NCBI RefSeq assembly: GCF_900106095.1
Contig: NZ_FNUD01000002.1
Location: 951,501-1,015,500 of the forward strand
DNA: 64,000 nucleotides
Source: Pseudomonas deceptionensis
GTDB lineage: Bacteria > Pseudomonadota > Gammaproteobacteria > Pseudomonadales > Pseudomonadaceae
Direction: 5' to 3'
How positions within the stretch are numbered: the stretch's first letter is position 1; every line of letters begins with the position of its first letter. A program made the position numbers and the translations under genes. The notes beneath the pieces were generated by a model that saw only the letters and a program-made list of their open reading frames with translations, had not been told where the DNA came from and did no database searches. Positions 10,059 to 18,459 of this stretch are shown piece by piece.

Positions 10059-10078
10059 GGGCGCGCACTTCAGCGCCC
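10059..10078 (+). terminator. GC-rich hairpin after the DOPA-dioxygenase-like gene
   Basis: GGGCGC (10059-10064) pairs with GCGCCC (10073-10078) directly after the stop codon, followed only by GCTTT; a weak intrinsic terminator. The remaining bases to 10349 are AT-rich with no gene visible. Confidence 0.5.
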
Positions 10079-10349
10079 GCTTTAACCCTCTCCTACATAA
10101 TAAATTTAGTTACGGAAATATCCGACATTAAGAACGGCGGCTTTGCGATGGTTATATTGTGCCAACACCATCGCGTGAAATGAGAATGCGTGAGTTGGGG
10201 CGGTGGATGAACAAGGATTTGCTTTACGTCACCCAAATTTTATGTGGCCTTGAAATTTTTTTTCACAGCCATAAATCCTCCCCGCTCTCAACCCACAGCA
10301 ACCCCCTGATAGCCCCACGCTATAACGGTTGAACGTTGATCATGGCCAT

Positions 10350-10383
10350 GTGTCATACCCTGCCATGAGCTAACGTATGACAC
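10350..10383. promoter_or_regulatory. Perfect 9-bp dyad upstream of betT
   Basis: GTGTCATAC (10350-10358) and GTATGACAC (10375-10383) are perfect inverted repeats around a 16-base spacer, about 165 bases before betT. Likely a protein-binding site or a stem-loop in the leader. It is one of two dyads in the 491-base gap, which otherwise shows no gene. Confidence 0.5.
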
Positions 10384-10425
10384 GTGTAGCCGTGGGCTGC
10401 GATTAGTGCTGAAAGGCCATCCATG

Positions 10426-10453
10426 TTTAACTTGAATGCTCGTTCAACTTAAA
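10426..10453. promoter_or_regulatory. Candidate BetI-type operator upstream of betT
   Basis: TTTAACTTGAA (10426-10436) and TTCAACTTAAA (10443-10453) form an 11-bp dyad with one mismatch around 6 bases, about 95 bases before betT. The choline-responsive repressor BetI is known to control choline transport and binds TTGAAC/GTTCAA-like dyads, so this is the natural candidate; identity is inferred. Confidence 0.5.
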
Positions 10454-10545
10454 CCGGTGGTCCGCTGCCCGCTCACAACAGGAGGCTAACCCTTGCCGAA
10501 TCCGCTCTTTTTGATCCCGTTTTACCTCTATAAGGTGCACATCCG

Positions 10546-12543
10546 ATGAGTGTACCCACGACGTCGGAGACGTCTGTGATCCGCATGAACCCGCCGGTGT
10601 TTTACTTTGCCGCCGCGTTTATCCTGATCTTCGGTCTGGTGGTAATCGCCATGCCACAAGCGGCCGGTGAATGGCTGCTGGCAGCACAAAACTGGGCGGC
10701 CAATACGGTCGGCTGGTACTACATGTTAGCGATGACCCTGTATCTGATCTTCGTGGTCGTCACCGCCTTGTCCGGCTACGGCAAGATCAAGCTCGGTGCC
10801 GACCACGACGAACCCGAGTTCAGTTACCTGTCCTGGGCGGGCATGCTGTTTGCCGCCGGGATCAGCATCACGCTATTTTTCTTCTGCGTTTCCGAACCCC
10901 TGACCCATATGCTCGCCCCGCCTCAAGGCCCGGCCGGCACGTCAGAGGCTGCGCGCCAAGGCATGCAGTTGCTGTTCCTGCACTGGGGCCTGCATGGCTG
11001 GGGGGTGTTCGCCTTTGTCGGCATGGCGCTGGCCTACTTCGCTTATCGCCACAACCTGCCGCTGGCGCTGCGTTCGGCGCTTTACCCACTGATCGGCAAG
11101 CGCATCAACGGGCCGATCGGTTATGCGGTGGATGGCTTCGGCATCATCGCCACCGTGTTTGGCCTTGGCGCCGACATGGGCTTTGGGGTGTTGCACCTCA
11201 ACTCCGGGCTCGATTACCTGTTCGGCCTGCCTCACACCCAATGGGTGCAGGTAGGGTTGATCACCCTGATGATGGGTGCGGCGATTCTGGTGGCCATTGC
11301 CGGCGTCGATAAAGGCGTGCGGGTGATGTCCGACATCAACATGCTGCTGGCGTGCGCGCTGCTGCTGTTTGTGCTGTTCGCAGGCCCTACCCAGCATTTG
11401 CTCAATACCCTGGTGCAGAACATCGGTGACTACCTGGGCGCGTTGCCGACCAAGAGTTTCGACGTGTACGCCTACGACAAACCCAACGACTGGCTGGGCG
11501 GCTGGACCGTGTTCTATTGGGCCTGGTGGATCGCATGGTCGCCGTTTGTGGGCTTGTTTATTGCGCGTATCTCCCGTGGCCGTACCATCCGCGAGTTCGT
11601 GTTCGGCGTGCTGCTGATCCCGCTGGGCTTCACCCTGGCGTGGATGTCGATCTTCGGCAACAGCGCCATCGACCAGGTGCTCAACCACGGCATGGTTGCC
11701 CTCGGCCAGTCGGCTATCGACGACCCGTCGCGCACGCTTTACCTGCTGCTTGAGACCTACCCGTGGAGCCGAACCGTGATTGCGGTGACGGTGTTCATCA
11801 GCTTCGTGTTCTTCGTGACCTCGGCTGACTCCGGCACCGTGGTGCTGTCTACCCTCTCGGCGCGTGGCAACAACGCCGACGAAGACGGTCCGAAATGGCT
11901 GCGGGTGTTCTGGGGTGCGATGACCGCGCTGGTCACCAGTGCGCTGTTGTTCTCGGGCAGTATCGATGCGCTCAAGTCGGCGGTGGTGCTCACCTCGCTG
12001 CCGTTCTCGCTGATATTGCTGCTGATGATGTGGGGCCTGCACAAGGCGTTCTACCTTGAGTCGCAGAAGCAAATCGCGCAGATGCACTCCCTGGCGCCGG
12101 TTTCGCACTCGCGTCGAGGCGGCTGGCGTCAGCGCCTGAGCCAGGCCGTACACTTCCCGTCCCGTGACGAGGTGTACCGCTTCATGGACACCACAGTGCG
12201 CCCGGCGATTGAAGAAGTGAGCGCGGTCTTCCTGGAGAAAGGGCTTAACGTTGTCACACAGCCGGACCCGGCCAACGACAACGTGAGCCTGGAAATCGGC
12301 CACGGCGAAGAGCATCCGTTCATCTATCAGGTACAGATGCGTGGTTACTTCACGCCGTCATTTGCGCGGGGTGGTTTCGGCAAAAAAGAGCAACTGCGCA
12401 ACCGCCGTTACTACCGTGCGGAAGTGCATTTGGCCGAAGGCAGCCAGGACTACGACCTGACGGGCTACACCAAAGAGCAAATCATCAACGACATCCTCGA
12501 CCAGTACGAGCGTCATATGCAGTTTTTGCATTTGGTACGTTGA
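10546..12543 (+). CDS. betT: BCCT-family choline transporter, BetT type
   Basis: Sodium- or proton-coupled importer of choline (or glycine betaine) in the inner membrane. 665 residues: about 12 hydrophobic segments between residues 15 and 500, including GMLFAAGISITLFFFCVSEP (about 102-121) and the conserved BCCT stretch WWIAWSPFVGLFIARISRGR (about 326-345). A long hydrophilic C-terminal tail of about 150 residues follows; in BetT and BetP such tails sense osmotic stress. AAGGTG lies upstream of the ATG. Two dyads lie in the gap before it. Proximity to betC suggests choline released or scavenged is used for betaine synthesis, though the betIBA genes are not in the window. Confidence 0.94.
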   Translation: MSVPTTSETSVIRMNPPVFYFAAAFILIFGLVVIAMPQAAGEWLLAAQNWAANTVGWYYMLAMTLYLIFVVVTALSGYGKIKLGADHDEPEFSYLSWAGMLFAAGISITLFFFCVSEPLTHMLAPPQGPAGTSEAARQGMQLLFLHWGLHGWGVFAFVGMALAYFAYRHNLPLALRSALYPLIGKRINGPIGYAVDGFGIIATVFGLGADMGFGVLHLNSGLDYLFGLPHTQWVQVGLITLMMGAAILVAIAGVDKGVRVMSDINMLLACALLLFVLFAGPTQHLLNTLVQNIGDYLGALPTKSFDVYAYDKPNDWLGGWTVFYWAWWIAWSPFVGLFIARISRGRTIREFVFGVLLIPLGFTLAWMSIFGNSAIDQVLNHGMVALGQSAIDDPSRTLYLLLETYPWSRTVIAVTVFISFVFFVTSADSGTVVLSTLSARGNNADEDGPKWLRVFWGAMTALVTSALLFSGSIDALKSAVVLTSLPFSLILLLMMWGLHKAFYLESQKQIAQMHSLAPVSHSRRGGWRQRLSQAVHFPSRDEVYRFMDTTVRPAIEEVSAVFLEKGLNVVTQPDPANDNVSLEIGHGEEHPFIYQVQMRGYFTPSFARGGFGKKEQLRNRRYYRAEVHLAEGSQDYDLTGYTKEQIINDILDQYERHMQFLHLVR

Positions 12544-12550
12544 CAGCCAA

Positions 12551-12573
12551 GGCCCGCCTGCAATGGGCGGGCC
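12551..12573 (+). terminator. Hairpin after betT
   Basis: GGCCCGCC (12551-12558) pairs perfectly with GGCGGGCC (12566-12573) seven bases after the betT stop. No T tract follows, so efficiency is uncertain. Confidence 0.5.
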
Positions 12574-12629
12574 CTGCCCTTGGGTCCACGACGAAGTGCA
12601 GTTTGCACTCGAAAAAACCGAAGGTGTGT

Positions 12630-12680
12630 GTGGGAGCGAGCCTGCTCGCGAATGGCCTTCGCGAGCAGGCTCGCTCCCAC
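12630..12680. repeat. Compact REPIN, family A
   Basis: Two REP units in inverted orientation are separated by only a few bases (AATGGCC), forming a nearly perfect 50-base palindrome with GTGGGAGCGAGC at one end and its complement at the other. Located between the betT hairpin and the promoter of the small gene at 13017. Confidence 0.9.
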
Positions 12681-12749
12681 AGTTGAGGTCGGTATTTACA
12701 GACCTTTCGCGCACTTGTGTGGGATCGGGCTTTCACGTTCTGCCCCCCA

Positions 12750-12779
12750 TTGTGATGCCCCCAGCGGGCTGCCTATAGT
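12750..12779 (+). promoter_or_regulatory. Candidate sigma-70 promoter for the structured leader
   Basis: TTGTGA (12750-12755) and TATAGT (12774-12779) are spaced by 18 bases. Transcription from here would begin around 12786, just where the first hairpin of the leader starts. Read by eye only. Confidence 0.45.
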
Positions 12780-12787
12780 CCGCCCCG

Positions 12788-12959
12788 TCGCTGAAAAATC
12801 GGCGATCAGGCGTGCAAGCCTGACTCTCAGATTTCCAACTTTTCATTTCGCTTGGTAGGCTCTGCGCCTGCAATCGGCGTTATGGCGGTTGTGCGCGGGA
12901 GATCTTCGGATCTGCCGGGTTGTCTGGGACCGGTCTTGCACACCCGCGCACAATTGCCA
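12788..12959 (+). ncRNA. Highly structured 5' leader (candidate cis-regulatory RNA)
   Basis: Between the promoter and the small gene lie several hairpins: TCGCTG/CGGCGA (12788-12805, one G-U), TCAGGC/GCCTGA (12806-12823) and a 17-bp closing stem whose arms are 12883-12899 and 12943-12959 (15 Watson-Crick pairs plus two G-U). Inside that stem is AGATC-TTCG-GATCT (12900-12913), a 5-bp hairpin capped by the stable UUCG loop, and a CCGG/CCGG pair. The final stem ends about 57 bases before the ATG. I recall similar leaders before small multicopy Pseudomonas genes, but cannot name a described RNA family for it. Function unknown. Confidence 0.6.
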
Positions 12960-13016
12960 CCCTCTTTCTGCGTGCAAGCTGATTGAAGTGGCTCCTTCTC
13001 TTTAGGAGTTAAAAAC

Positions 13017-13274
13017 ATGTCCCAGTACTTTCCCCAAACCGACAACCCCGTCGGCTCAAACGTCTTGTTAATCGATACCCACGCCTCTGTATCTGCCCTG
13101 CTGGCCTGTGCCGAGCAGCGCATTCAGGCGGCCAAGAATTTGTTGCGCTGTTTGGCGCTGATGAGCGCCCGCAGCCATGACCCTCACGACTTGAGCGCCG
13201 TGTGCGAGGCGTCGTCTTTGTTGTTGCAGCAAGGGTGTGATGTACTGCAAGTGCTGGTGCTGCAAGACGCCTGA
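13017..13274 (+). CDS. Small uncharacterised protein, DUF6124/DUF3077-like
   Basis: 85 residues, soluble, no signal peptide. TTTAGGAG lies 8 bases before the ATG. The body is helical and Ala/Leu-rich: SVSALLACAEQRIQAAKNLL (about 24-43) and VCEASSLLLQQGCDVLQVLV. This pattern (a stretch of small and Leu residues, then a closing Q-rich helix) resembles the small DUF3077/DUF6124 proteins present in many copies in pseudomonads, but it lacks their longer N-terminal part, so the assignment is tentative. Function unknown. Its structured leader is the remarkable part of the locus. Confidence 0.7.
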   Translation: MSQYFPQTDNPVGSNVLLIDTHASVSALLACAEQRIQAAKNLLRCLALMSARSHDPHDLSAVCEASSLLLQQGCDVLQVLVLQDA

Positions 13275-13301
13275 TCCCGCGCAAGGGCAAATGTGAGCCA
13301 C

Positions 13302-13333
13302 AAAAAACCCCGAAGGGCTCACGCCGTTCGGGG
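13302..13333 (-). terminator. Intrinsic terminator of the ssu operon
   Basis: Read on the minus strand, CCCCGAA and TTCGGGG (13327-13333 and 13308-13314) form a GC-rich hairpin followed by six T residues (13302-13307), 18 bases after the ssuF stop. Confidence 0.85.
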
Positions 13334-13351
13334 GTGTGGATCACGCATGAT

Positions 13352-13567
13352 TTACAACTTGGCGATGGACACTTCGGTGGATTTTACGAAGGCAATCACT
13401 TCGCTGCCCACGACCAGTTCCAGCTCTTTGACCGAGCGGGTGGTGATGACGGAGGTCACGATGCCGGATGCGGTTTGTACGTCGATTTCCGACAGTACGT
13501 CGCCCAGCACGATTTCCTTGATGTGGCCTTTGAACTGGTTGCGAACGTTGATGGCTTTAATGGTCAT
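13352..13567 (-). CDS. ssuF: Molybdopterin-binding-like (TOBE/Mop) protein of the ssu operon
   Basis: 71 residues forming one Mop/TOBE domain (starts MTIKAINVRNQFKGHIKEI). Such domains bind molybdate or similar oxyanions as oligomers. In P. putida ssuF is the last gene of ssuEADCBF and is needed for growth on sulfonates, though its exact role is not settled. It lies 36 bases after ssuB and just before the operon terminator. AGGAA lies 9-10 bases before the ATG. Confidence 0.92.
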   Translation of the reverse strand: MTIKAINVRNQFKGHIKEIVLGDVLSEIDVQTASGIVTSVITTRSVKELELVVGSEVIAFVKSTEVSIAKL

Positions 13568-13603
13568 GGTGTCGATTCCTGTCTTGGGATAAAAAAAGTG
13601 AGG

Positions 13604-14410
13604 TTATTGCGCCCAGCGCAGTTGCGTGGGCAGCGGTGCGACGGGTTCGGGTTCGGGCGGTGCGCCTGGCAACGCCAGTACGCGGTTGAGTACTTCGGTT
13701 TCCAGCGCGGCCAGCCGGTGCGAGCCGCGTACCCGTGGGCGCGGCAGTTCGACGATGAGGTCCAGCCCCACCTCGCCCTCTTCAATCAAAATCACACGGT
13801 CTGCAATCGCAACGGCTTCGCTCACGTCGTGGGTCACCAGCAACACGGTGAAACCATGCTGGCGCCACAGGCGTTCGATCAGTTGCTGCATTTCGATGCG
13901 GGTCAGGGCATCCAGCGCGCCCAGCGGTTCGTCCAGCAACAGCAGGCGCGGTTGGTGAATCAGGGCGCGGGCCAGGGCCACACGCTGTTTTTGCCCGCCC
14001 GACAGCGCGGCGGGCCATTCGTTGGCGCGTTCGGCCAGGCCCACTTCTTCCAGCGCTTTCAGCGCCTTGGGCCGCCAATCGCCCTTGAGGCCAAGGCCCA
14101 CGTTGTCGATGACTTTTTTCCAGGGCAGCAGGCGCGCTTCCTGAAACATCAGCCGCGTGTCATCGCGGGCTTCTTGCAGCGGTGCACTGCCGGCCAGCAG
14201 TTCGCCGCCCGTGGGCTGATCAAGCCCGGCCAGCAGGCGCATCAGGGTGCTTTTGCCGCAGCCGCTGCGCCCCACGATGGCCACAAATTGCCCGGCCGGG
14301 ATGTGTAGATTGATGTTGCGCAGAACCTGACGTTCGCCGAATGCCTTTTGCAGGCCATTGATGGCAAGCGGTATGCCCTGACGCAAACGCGGGGGTTGTT
14401 GAGCTGTCAT
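13604..14410 (-). CDS. ssuB: Aliphatic sulfonate ABC transporter, ATP-binding subunit
   Basis: Energises alkanesulfonate import with SsuA and SsuC. 268 residues: Walker [10 protein letters not shown] (47-55), signature LSGGQ (136-140), Walker B LLLLDE (156-161), followed by a D-loop (GALD) and a switch histidine in [10 protein letters not shown]. Overlaps the end of ssuC by 4 bases (ATGA), indicating translational coupling. The tail is rich in Pro and hydrophobic residues, as in other pseudomonad SsuB. Confidence 0.96.
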   Translation of the reverse strand: MTAQQPPRLRQGIPLAINGLQKAFGERQVLRNINLHIPAGQFVAIVGRSGCGKSTLMRLLAGLDQPTGGELLAGSAPLQEARDDTRLMFQEARLLPWKKVIDNVGLGLKGDWRPKALKALEEVGLAERANEWPAALSGGQKQRVALARALIHQPRLLLLDEPLGALDALTRIEMQQLIERLWRQHGFTVLLVTHDVSEAVAIADRVILIEEGEVGLDLIVELPRPRVRGSHRLAALETEVLNRVLALPGAPPEPEPVAPLPTQLRWAQ

Positions 14411-15213
14411 GCTGCACCGCCTTTAGCCACTTGATACGCCGGGTGCCAGCGTAGCCATACGCGCTCCAGCCCCCGGGCTGCGGTATCGGCCAATTTGCCG
14501 AGTACGGCGTACAAAACAATCGCCAGCACCACCACGTCGGTTTGCAAAAACTCCCGGGCGTTCATCGCCAGGTAGCCAATGCCGGAGCTGGCGGAGATGG
14601 TTTCGGCCACGATTAATGTCAGCCACATAAAGCCCAGCGCAAAGCGCACGCCCACCAGGATCGAAGGCAAGGCACCGGGCAGGATCACTTGCCAGAACAA
14701 GCGAAAACCCGACAAGCCGTAGCTGCGCGCCATCTCGACCAGGGCCGGGTCAACGTTGCGGATGCCGTGGTAGGTGTTGAGGTAGATCGGAAACAAAGTG
14801 CCCAGCGCCACCAGAAAAATCTTTGCCGATTCATCGATACCGAACCACAGAATCACCAGCGGAATCAGCGCCAGATGTGGCACGTTGCGGATCATTTGCA
14901 CCGAGCTGTCGAGCAGGCGTTCGCCCCACTTCGACAAGCCGGTGATAAAGCCCAGCGCCAGGCCGATGCTGCCGCCGATGGCAAAGCCCAACCCGGCGCG
15001 CCAGCCGCTGATGGCCAGGTGTTTCCAGATCTCGCCACTGCGCACCAGCTCGATCCCGGCCGCGATGACGGCGCTGGGGGCGGGCAGGATGCGTGTCGAT
15101 AACCAGCCCGCCGACACAGACAGCTGCCATACCGCCAGCAGCAACACAGGCAAGGCCCAGGGCGCCAGGGTGTGACCGATTTTATTGAGGCCCAAGGCCT
15201 TGCCTGTACTCAT
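14407..15213 (-). CDS. ssuC: Aliphatic sulfonate ABC transporter, permease
   Basis: Membrane component of the alkanesulfonate importer. 268 residues from [19 protein letters not shown], with about six membrane segments and the ABC-permease EAA-type loop [20 protein letters not shown] in the second half. The start is the ATG complementary to 15211-15213, with GAGG 5 bases upstream; longer readings run back into ssuD. It starts 7 bases after ssuD and overlaps ssuB by 4. Confidence 0.96.
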   Translation of the reverse strand: MSTGKALGLNKIGHTLAPWALPVLLLAVWQLSVSAGWLSTRILPAPSAVIAAGIELVRSGEIWKHLAISGWRAGLGFAIGGSIGLALGFITGLSKWGERLLDSSVQMIRNVPHLALIPLVILWFGIDESAKIFLVALGTLFPIYLNTYHGIRNVDPALVEMARSYGLSGFRLFWQVILPGALPSILVGVRFALGFMWLTLIVAETISASSGIGYLAMNAREFLQTDVVVLAIVLYAVLGKLADTAARGLERVWLRWHPAYQVAKGGAA

Positions 15214-15220
15214 GGGGACC

Positions 15221-16369
15221 TCAGCTCTGCGATGCAGCTTTAGGGAGGATGTCGTTGGCGACCATTTCTCCAAACGGGCTCACATAGCCGGCGCTTTTTG
15301 GCAGCTCAGGGCGCTCGATATCCAGATGCGGGAACAGCAATTCGGCCACGCGGTACGACTCTTCCAGGTGCGGGTAGCCAGAAAAAATAAAGGTGTCGAT
15401 GCCCAGGTCCGCGTACTCCTTGACCCGCGCCGCCACGGTTGGGCCGTCACCGACCAGGGCCGTACCTGCGCCGCCGCGTACCAGGCCTACGCCGGCCCAC
15501 AGGTTGGGGCTGACTTCGAGGTTGTCGCGGCTGCCGCCATGCAGCGCGGCCATGCGTTGCTGGCCGACCGAATCAAATCGTGCCAGTGAGGCTTGGGCGC
15601 GGGCGATGGTGTCGTCGTCCAGGTGAGAAATAAGTTTGTCAGCCGCTTTCCAGGCTTCGTCGTTGGTTTCGCGCACGATCACGTGCAAGCGAATGCCGAA
15701 GCGAACGGTGCGCCCGTGTTTGGCGGCCTTGGCCCGAACCTGTTCGATTTTCTCAGCGACGGCGGCCGGTGGCTCGCCCCAGGTCAGCACCATTTCTACT
15801 TGTTCGGCTGCCAGGTCTTGCGCCGCTTCCGACGAGCCGCCGAAGTACAGCGGCGGACGCGGTTGCTGGATTGGCGGGTAGAGCAATTTCGCGCCTTTGA
15901 CGGTGATGTGCTGGCCGTCGTAGTCCACGGTTTCGCCTTCGAGCACGCGTCGCCAGATGCGGGTGAATTCAACCGAGGCCTGATAGCGCTCTTCGTGACT
16001 GAGGAACAGGCCATCGCCGGCCAGTTCTTCCGGGTCACCGCCGGTCACTAGGTTGAATAGCGCACGGCCACCGGACAGACGGTCCAGGGTCGCAGCCTGA
16101 CGGGCCGCCACGGTGGGCGAAACAATGCCAGGGCGCAGCGCCACCAAAAATTTCAGGCGCTGGGTCACGGGGATCAGCGACGCGGCCACCAGCCACGAGT
16201 CTTCGCACGAACGCCCTGTAGGGATCAGTACCCCGCCAAACCCCAAACGGTCAGCCGCCTGGGCGACTTGTTGCAGGTAGCCGTAGTCAACCGCGCGGGC
16301 GCCTTCGGAGGTGCCAAGGTAATGGCCATCACCGTGGGTAGGCAGGAACCAGAAAATATTGAGGCTCAT
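15221..16369 (-). CDS. ssuD: FMNH2-dependent alkanesulfonate monooxygenase
   Basis: Splits C1-C10 alkanesulfonates into an aldehyde and sulfite using O2 and FMNH2 from SsuE; cytoplasmic, luciferase-like TIM barrel. 382 residues, full length. Starts [19 protein letters not shown] as in known SsuD, and keeps the active-site cysteine in [10 protein letters not shown] (C55, equivalent to Cys54 of E. coli). Located between ssuA (31-base gap) and ssuC. Confidence 0.98.
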   Translation of the reverse strand: MSLNIFWFLPTHGDGHYLGTSEGARAVDYGYLQQVAQAADRLGFGGVLIPTGRSCEDSWLVAASLIPVTQRLKFLVALRPGIVSPTVAARQAATLDRLSGGRALFNLVTGGDPEELAGDGLFLSHEERYQASVEFTRIWRRVLEGETVDYDGQHITVKGAKLLYPPIQQPRPPLYFGGSSEAAQDLAAEQVEMVLTWGEPPAAVAEKIEQVRAKAAKHGRTVRFGIRLHVIVRETNDEAWKAADKLISHLDDDTIARAQASLARFDSVGQQRMAALHGGSRDNLEVSPNLWAGVGLVRGGAGTALVGDGPTVAARVKEYADLGIDTFIFSGYPHLEESYRVAELLFPHLDIERPELPKSAGYVSPFGEMVANDILPKAASQS

Positions 16370-16401
16370 GGAGTGGTCTCCTAAATGGGGGGCAGCAAGC
16401 G

Positions 16402-17367
16402 TTAGTTGGCTTTGGCCAGATTGGCCGGTGGCGTCCAGATCACGTCTTTCACAACCAGCGGCTTGGGAATCAGCTTGAGCTGGTAAAAACTGTCGGCAAT
16501 TTTTTGCTGGGCGTTGACCACTTCCGGGGTCAAGAACTGCGCGCCGTAGCCTTGGCGTTTGACCGCCGTGAGGGTGATTTCTGGTGACAGGCCCAGCAGC
16601 GGCGCAACTTGTTGAGTCACGTCTTCAGGGTGGGCCTTGGCCCATTCGCCAATGTTGCGCACTTCATCGACCAGGGTTTCGATCACCTTGGGATGCTGTT
16701 CGGCGTACGGCTTGGTGGCCAGATAGAACTGGTGGTTGTCAGCAATGCCGCTGGCGTCACGCAGGGTGCGCGCTTGCAGTTGCTGTTCGGCCGCGGCCTG
16801 GTAGGGGTCCCAGATGACCCAGGCATCGACGCTGCCTCGCTCGAACGCCGCACGGGCATCGGCCGGAGGCAGGAAGACGGTCTGGATATCGGTGTATTTC
16901 AGGCCGGCGTCTTCAAGGGCACGCACCAGCAGGTAATGAACGTTGGAGCCTTTGTTGAGGACGACTTTTTTGCCTTTGAGGTCTTTGACCGAGGTGATCG
17001 GTGAGTCTTTGGGGACCAGGATGGCTTCACTGGTAGGGGCTGGCGGTTCGTAGGCGACGTAGAGCAGGTCGGCGCCTGCTGCCTGGGCGAACACAGGCGG
17101 GGTTTCGCCGGTTACGCCGAAGTCGATGGAGCCCACGTTCAGGCCTTCAAGCAGTTGCGGGCCACCGGGGAATTCGGTCCATTGCACGTCGATGCCCTGC
17201 TCGGCCAGACGCTTGTCCAGCGTGCCTTTGGCCTTGAGCAGCATCAGCGTGCCGTATTTTTGATAACCGATGCGCAGGGTATCGGCTTGAGCCTGGGTAA
17301 CAGCGCCGAAGGACACAGCCGCAGCTAACAGTGCGACCAGACCACGACGCAAAATGACAGTGCGCAT
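16402..17367 (-). CDS. ssuA: Aliphatic sulfonate ABC transporter, substrate-binding protein
   Basis: Periplasmic binding protein delivering alkanesulfonates to SsuBC. 321 residues with a Sec signal peptide (cleavage after AQA, about residue 28) and mature start [17 protein letters not shown], typical of SsuA. First of the downstream block ssuADCB-F; separated from ssuE by a REPIN in a 185-base gap, which could affect the SsuE:SsuA expression ratio. Confidence 0.96.
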   Translation of the reverse strand: MRTVILRRGLVALLAAAVSFGAVTQAQADTLRIGYQKYGTLMLLKAKGTLDKRLAEQGIDVQWTEFPGGPQLLEGLNVGSIDFGVTGETPPVFAQAAGADLLYVAYEPPAPTSEAILVPKDSPITSVKDLKGKKVVLNKGSNVHYLLVRALEDAGLKYTDIQTVFLPPADARAAFERGSVDAWVIWDPYQAAAEQQLQARTLRDASGIADNHQFYLATKPYAEQHPKVIETLVDEVRNIGEWAKAHPEDVTQQVAPLLGLSPEITLTAVKRQGYGAQFLTPEVVNAQQKIADSFYQLKLIPKPLVVKDVIWTPPANLAKAN

Positions 17368-17449
17368 GGCGCTCTCCTATTTGCAGTTCGAGATTCGGGT
17401 TGCACCTGCCGAGCCGTTAGCGGGTCAGTAAGGTGGTGGAGCTTTTTCT

Positions 17450-17533
17450 GTGGGAGCGAGCCTGCTCGCGATTCAGGCGGTTTGGTTTTCTGACAGACCG
17501 CCGTGATCCTTTCGCGAGCAGGCTCGCTCCCAC
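17450..17533. repeat. REPIN, family A, inside the ssu operon
   Basis: A GTGGGAGCGAGC-type REP and its inverse copy are separated by about 40 bases. This REPIN sits between two genes of the same operon (ssuE and ssuA) rather than between convergent genes; in mRNA it would form a long stem-loop. Confidence 0.9.
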
Positions 17534-17552
17534 AGTTGAGTAATGTGTTGGC

Positions 17553-18146
17553 TCAGATACTCCAGCGCGCGGTGCGCAGCCGGTCGTTGAGGATGTTGGG
17601 GTCCAGCGGTTTCGGGCGGCGGGCCAGGGCGCTGTAGAACTGCTCAAGAGCCTCGCTCAAACGTTGTTCCAACACCGGTGCAAGCTGCGCCTTCGCGCTG
17701 CCTTCGCCGTAAGCAATCTGGCTGTCATCGGCAAAAATGCCGTGCAGCATTTCCTGGGCCTTGAGGGCCGACAGTACGGGCTTGAGGGCGTAGTCCACGG
17801 CCAGCATGTGGGCGATGCTGCCGCCGGTGGCGATGGGCAGGACCACTTTGTGGCTCAGGGCGCGTTCAGGCAGCAAGTCGAGCACGGTTTTCAGTGCGCC
17901 GCTGAACGAGGCTTTGTACACCGGGGTCGCGATCACGAGGCCGTCGGCGTTTTCAATCTGTTGCAGCAGGTCGATAATTTTCGGGCTGTCGAAGCGTGCG
18001 TGCAGCAAGTCTTCGGCCGGGAAGTCACGTACCTGATAACTCACCACTTCAACGCCTTGCTGGTTCAACCAGTGTTTGGCGTAGTCCAGCAACACTCCCG
18101 AACGGGATCGTTGGCTTGGGCTTCCTCCGAGAGTCACGACCAGCAT
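17553..18146 (-). CDS. ssuE: NAD(P)H-dependent FMN reductase
   Basis: Supplies reduced FMN to SsuD; cytoplasmic flavodoxin-like fold. 197 residues from [20 protein letters not shown], with the FMN-phosphate loop [10 protein letters not shown] (7-16) and [14 protein letters not shown] (about 74-87) typical of SsuE. First gene of ssuEADCBF. Upstream DNA is strongly AT-rich, as at other sulfate-starvation promoters activated by CysB/Cbl-type LysR proteins. Confidence 0.96.
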   Translation of the reverse strand: MLVVTLGGSPSQRSRSGVLLDYAKHWLNQQGVEVVSYQVRDFPAEDLLHARFDSPKIIDLLQQIENADGLVIATPVYKASFSGALKTVLDLLPERALSHKVVLPIATGGSIAHMLAVDYALKPVLSALKAQEMLHGIFADDSQIAYGEGSAKAQLAPVLEQRLSEALEQFYSALARRPKPLDPNILNDRLRTARWSI

Positions 18147-18297
18147 CTAGACGTTTCCTTGAATGAATATGCGCATTTCGCTGTCAGCGTTTTCGCTTGA
18201 GTGAACAGACCTTAACAGGTGATTTATATATCTATAAATCATATTTATTCATTTGTTTATTCTTAAAATGCATATGCGATTTTGTTAAATAAAATGC
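18147..18297 (-). promoter_or_regulatory. AT-rich ssuE promoter region
   Basis: About 100 of these bases (18200-18300) are very AT-rich, with runs such as TATTTATTCATTTG; the reverse strand contains TTAAGAATAAA. This fits a CysB/Cbl-type activator region; no single box is certain. No gene is seen in the 313-base gap to lsfA. Confidence 0.45.
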
Positions 18298-18322
18298 AAA
18301 AAAAAGGCCGTCGAAACGGCCT
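18298..18322 (-). terminator. Intrinsic terminator downstream of lsfA
   Basis: On the minus strand, AGGCCGT and ACGGCCT form a perfect 7-bp stem with a 4-base loop, followed by eight T residues. It lies 140 bases after the lsfA stop, beyond a REP-like repeat. Confidence 0.85.
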
Positions 18323-18353
18323 GAAACCCTGTTGCATGGAAGACGGTAAAATT

Positions 18354-18448
18354 TGTAGCCGCTGCCGCAGGCTGCGATAAGGTCCGAAGGACCTTCAGTA
18401 ATATTGGGCCTGCTGCGCAGCCCATCGCAGCCTGCGGCAGCGGTTACA
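18354..18448. repeat. REP-like palindrome, family B
   Basis: Starts with TGTAGCCGCTGCCGCAGGCT and ends with the inverse (GCGGCAGCGGTTACA), around about 50 bases containing AAGGTCCGAAGGACCTT. The same type recurs at 24803-24831 (short) and 61434-61533. Confidence 0.85.
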
Positions 18449-18459
18449 GGGTGTGTGGG

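Noticed and set aside
10942..12315. Long open frame (457 codons) on the minus strand
   Set aside because: Lies wholly inside betT in another frame; its product is His/Gln/Arg-rich with no family likeness, a common effect of GC-rich codon use.
13334..14308. 324-codon frame on the plus strand opposite ssuF and ssuB
   Set aside because: Covers two intact, recognised genes and the operon terminator; repetitive Gln/Ala-rich product.
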